A stretch of DNA of 20,000 nucleotides from Sphaeroforma sirkka (Eukaryota > Opisthokonta > Ichthyosporea > Ichthyophonida), in NCBI GenBank assembly GCA_001586965.3, contig LUCW03001477.1:1-20000 (forward strand), written 5' to 3'. Within the stretch, counting starts at the first letter, position 1; every line of letters begins with the position of its first letter. The position numbers and the translations under genes were made by a program. This document shows positions 16,491 through 20,000 of the stretch, one piece after another. The notes under the pieces are model-generated. The model was given only the letters and a program-made list of their open reading frames with translations. It had not been told where the DNA came from and searched no databases.

Positions 16491-18110
16491 TGACACAGGT
16501 GCCAGCAAAGCATGTTGTTGTATTGGAGGATGCTCTGTCTGCAGTGAGACCCTCTAACAAGCGATTGACCGGGCTTGGCAACACTAAACTGCATGCAGAT
16601 GGTGAGGGAGAGTTGCGCGGCTGTCCTGAGACTGGTTTAGCTCTTCTCATTCCTAAGGCGGGTGTTCAACTTTTATCCGTACGACAGCTTGTTAAGAACG
16701 GCTGGAAGGCGACGTGCGAGAAGAACGACTGCACATTATTTGATCCGCAGGGTGGTTTAAGGAAAGCAACGGTTAGACAAGGGCTATACATCGTTTCCCT
16801 GAAGGATCTGAAGTCGCCCGTCAACCGAGCACATTCAGGTACAAAGATTATCGATGAAGATAAGGCCCTTGTGGCATCCGATGATGGTGAAGCAGATGTG
16901 CTCATGTGGCATCATAGACTTGGCCATGTAAGCTTGGAACTGATGAAAGAGACAATGGTTTGCGCAGGAATGGAGAAAGTTGCCAGACGTTGGGGTGAGA
17001 AGCTTCCCTTCTGTAGAGCTTGCGTGCAGGGCAAAGATGACACGGGCCAGAATTACTCACGCAAGTTGGTCGGGTCGAAGGGTAAACGTAAATCTGTGGT
17101 TCTCAGAAGTTCCGGGATCGAAGCTGTACGTAGATATCTTCGAGACGTCGAAGACACCGTCACTCACTGGAAAACAATTCGGTCTCCAGGTTCTTGACGA
17201 TGCAACGGACCACTACTGGTGTTTGGGCCTGAAGCAAAGAGTGATACGACTGCTGCAATGCGTCACTTGCTGGACACTGAATTTGCAGTGTTGAAGCGAT
17301 TCCCGAAGAAGGCTCATAGTGATAGAGGGGGCGAGTTTGTCAACGAGACTTGGAAGTCTATGCTATCAGCAAGAGGCATAAAGCAGAGATTTGACGGCAG
17401 CACGTACTCCTGAACATAATGGAAGATGTGAGGCGTGCACATCGAACCCTAATCGAGATGGCCGGGTTCTTCTCACTGCAGGCTGGACTGGGCGATGAGT
17501 TTTTTTGGCTTGAAGCGGTTACCTATGCTTGTTGGTTGATCAACGTAATGCCACAACGAGGTGGTGCTAAGTCGCGGGCGGAACTATGGTCAGGAGTTAA
17601 ACCTGATTTGTCGCAGACAACAAATTTCTTTGGCGCGAAAGTATATTTCTTGACCGGAAAACATATCAAAGAAATTCGGCAAGAAGGGTCAGGAAGGTAT
17701 TTTACTAGGTCCTAGCCTTAATACTGTTGGCGGCAGTATGCGAATTTACAACCTAGAGACAAAGCGTGTTGTGAATAGTCGAGATTATCGCCTTGAGCCC
17801 ACGATTGCCAGTCACGTTGAAAGGGTCAAAGTCAATAGTTCGAGGGTGACGATGATAGTATTGACGATGAAGTAGGAGCAAGTGATGGCAACAAGGATAC
17901 TTCAGCGTCAGAATCAGATACGGATAGTGATGGAGATGGTCCCATGGATGATGCCGCCGACGATGATGTCACTATGGATGAATCATCTACTGATGGAGGT
18001 GATGAATCAGGACCCGGTGAGCATCCTGGTTATGCTCGCCGCCCACTCAATCACCAGAAACGTGATTTGCCTGGTAAGCAGACACCTACGAGAGGTGGCA
18101 GGCAGGCGAT
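16491..18110 (+). pseudogene. E3 protease, pre-integrase and integrase region
   Basis: Protease motif DTGAS is at 16492-16506, with the frame broken directly after. The pre-integrase part has HHRLGH near 16911 and CRACVQGK near 17018. Integrase D1 is at 17133-17135, D2 in HSDRGGEF at 17321-17323 and E at 17430-17432. An extra A (gcagagatttg, near 17390) and an extra G after the E codon (gaggcgtg) disturb the D2-E stretch, and ttttttgg near 17503 adds further bases. The acidic linker (about 17840-18010) matches E2. At least seven indels in 1.6 kb make this the most broken part. Confidence 0.82.
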
Positions 18111-19908
18111 TGAAAACCCGCGTAGATCGTACACGCGACCGAGCCAATGACATGATGTCCCCGCGGATCAGCTCTAAGGCTCGTACGGACTTGGACTCAG
18201 GAGAGAAAACGTGAACATCAATCAATCAAGTGGAACCCCCACCTCGACAAACTTCGAAACTTCGACGAGATCGTAAACGAGATCATGAAGAATCTAACTT
18301 TGGATTTCTGGCCGATGATGAATTGTCCTTCAAAGACTTGACTGGGTCTGCTGATGAGAAGCACTTCCGCGCAGCCATGAGAGACGAGCTACGTTCAATG
18401 CTGAAGATGAAGGTTTGGAAACTTCAGCAGCGCTGCAAGGCCCGGACAAAGCCTCTGGGACTCAAGTGGGTTCTCACTCTCAAGCGTGATGAAAGCGGCG
18501 CAGTGATACGACATAAAGCCCGCCTATGTGCGAAGGGATTTGCACAACAGTATGGTCGAGATTATGTGGAGACATCGTCACCAGTAGTCACAAAAGAGAC
18601 TGTGCGTGCATGTTTGGCTATCGCTGCATCTGAGAACTTGGATGTATTGCAGTTCGATGTCAAAACTGCATTTTGCATGGTAATTTGGAAGAGTACGTCT
18701 GCTCGGAGATCCCCACTGGTTTCGTTGAACTAGTTGGTGATTTACTAAGTGATGAGGATCACCAGTTGATTAAGGAGGTGCTATTTGCGAGCTGAAGAAG
18801 AGTATCTATGGACTCAAGCAAGCCGGATTATGTTGGTTTGTGCGCTTCAGAGATTTCCTCGTTAATGATGTTGGATTCCGGCCAAGTCTTACGGACCCTT
18901 GTCTCTTTATTCGGAAGAACTGCTTTCTGGTACTTTATGTTGATGACGGTTTGATATTTTTCGACTTCACGTCGAATGGGGGAGAAAGATATTGAAGAAG
19001 ATCGAGACAGAGTTCGACGTCAGTCGATGGGGTCTCCACGGTTTTCCTCGGATGGAAAATTGATATGTCTGAAGAGGAATTTTCATCTCGCAGCCGGCAT
19101 ATATTGAGAAGCTAGCGCAGAAGTATGGACCATTGAAAGGGTCAGTACACCTATGAGTACATCTTTCGACGTGAATCAGCCTGGTACATTGGTGCAGGAT
19201 TCAGACTACCGTGGTATCATAGGGTTCCCTTATGTTTGCAGCTGTGGGTACGCGTCCTGATATTGCTTTTGCGACAAGTTCACTGAGCCGATACCTTGAC
19301 CAGCCGACTAAGGCGAGAGAGGCTGCCGCAAGAAATCTGTGCGGATACTTGGAGGCTACCAAACACTGGGGAATCTTCTATGAAGCGGGAACGACTTGAA
19401 ACTTTGTGCGTATGCCGATGCAAGCTATGGGGGCGAAAAAGACAAGCGATCTCGTTCTGGCTATCTGGTATTCATCACAAATGCCCCAGTCTACTGGGGG
19501 GGGCGCCGTCAGACACTTGTCACCCTAAGTACTTCTGAGGCAGAGTATGTCAGTCTTGCAGAGTCTTGCCGTGACGTAAAAACTGCTTTGAATTTGCTAT
19601 CTGAGCTAGGACGAGCCTCTGATCAATCTGTAGTTTGTTACGAGGACAATCAGACTGCTAAGAAGATGGCTGAGGGTGACCACCAAGCGCAGTAAGCATA
19701 TTGATATCAAATATCATTATGTGCGAGAGTTATGCGCAAAGAAGATCATCTCATTGGAGGACTGCCGGTCTGAGTTGAGTTGATGGTTGCTGATGCCTTG
19801 ACCAAGGCATTGCCTAAGGTTGCTTTCGTGAAGCACCGAAGTCATATGATGAAACGCCGCTACTACCGTGTGCTGTCGTGTCACACATCTCTTTGTCGTT
19901 GTGGCTAG
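18111..19908 (+). pseudogene. E3 reverse transcriptase and RNase H
   Basis: The first half is open from 18230 to 18733 (DELSFKDLTGSADEKHFRAA through KARLCAKGFAQQYGRDYVET to QFDVKTAF), including the position where E2 lost one A. A missing T at gcattttgcatgg (near 18675) breaks it next. YVDD lies at 18936-18947. Later breaks include extra T (gatatttttcg) and G (gggggag) near 18960-18980 and a missing base at gtcagtcgatgg. RNase H has YADASYG (Asp 19417-19419), TLVTLSTSEAEYVSL, KHIDIKYHYVREL near 19695, and a four- or five-base duplication at gagttgagttgatgg (near 19780). The stop equivalent is TAG at 19906-19908. Confidence 0.86.
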
Positions 19909-19967
19909 TTTGTGGGGAGATACATATCGAATGATGTCCGATGACTATGTCTTGCGTCCATGGGGAG

Positions 19968-20000
19968 TGTAGAAAAATCATATTGTCAAGGTGAATGATG
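19968..20000 (+). repeat. Start of a further LTR (3' LTR of E3), truncated by the window
   Basis: It starts tgtagaaaaatcatattgtc and matches the first bases of the LTRs at 9376 and 14651, with one G-adjacent A fewer (caagg instead of caaagg). It is preceded by the same ccatggggag tract. Confidence 0.9.

Larger units (their letters stand above)
14651..20000 (+). mobile_element. E3: second, tandem Ty1/copia copy, running past the right edge
   Basis: E3 shares its 5' LTR with the E2 3' LTR, and its internal region (15081-19967) is colinear with E2 at very high identity. Its last LTR begins at 19968. Two internal regions with one LTR between them is the expected product of LTR-LTR recombination between copies, of tandem integration, or of an assembly collapse or expansion. 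E3 has more single-base indels than E2. Confidence 0.9.

Noticed and set aside
9376-20000. Endogenous retrovirus or other virus
   Set aside because: Integrase precedes RT, there is no envelope-like ORF, and pol ends about 60 bases before the LTR, so a Ty1/copia retrotransposon explains everything.

Overview
This window is eukaryotic and consists almost entirely of retrotransposons. I see no host gene that I can defend, no operons and no bacterial signals. The host is most likely a fungus (perhaps an early-diverging lineage) or an oomycete, judged only from intron-less Ty1/copia, LINE and other retroelement remains at moderate GC. The sequence does not settle the lineage.

Layout. (1) 1-2540, minus strand: a decayed non-LTR retrotransposon (LINE). 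ORF1 runs from an ATG at 2540 to a stop at 1261. ORF2 starts near 1255 with an APE-type endonuclease domain and leaves the window on the left before the reverse transcriptase. (2) 2541-3960: non-coding repeat-rich DNA. It holds an 87-bp tandem duplication, a copy of an LTR-like repeat found again at 7174-7543 but rearranged, a 28-bp perfect palindrome and a three-unit minisatellite. (3) 3960-20000: a stack of plus-strand copies of one Ty1/copia family, called here E0 (about 3960-5770, very decayed), E1 (5771-7173, decayed, cut in gag), E2 (9376-15080, full length) and E3 (14651 to beyond the right edge). E2 and E3 are head-to-tail and share the LTR at 14651-15080. A fifth LTR begins at 19968. 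(4) 7174-9375: between E1 and E2 lies the 5' part of a second retroelement ('G'), with an LTR-like leader and a broken gag-like ORF. It contains a tRNA-like segment on the minus strand and an in-frame 192-bp tandem duplication. Its 3' part is absent, cut exactly at the first base of the E2 LTR.

How the parts relate. The simplest reading is nested insertion: E1 into E0, G into E1, and the E2/E3 tandem into G, with decay increasing leftward. This predicts that the missing right halves follow beyond the window in the order G, E1, E0. E2 and E3 each carry the copia domain set: gag with two CCHC knuckles, a D-T-G-A-S protease, GAG-pre-integrase, a D,D35E integrase, a YVDD reverse transcriptase and RNase H. 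Both are split by many one- or two-base indels. Because the two complete LTRs differ only in homopolymer length, some of those breaks may be sequencing or assembly errors. I found no CRISPR, defence island or toxin system. The unusual points are the stacked architecture, a conserved LTR hairpin, a variable purine-rich leader minisatellite, two acidic Asp/Ser linkers, a gag lesion shared by E1-E3, and the unclassified element G.
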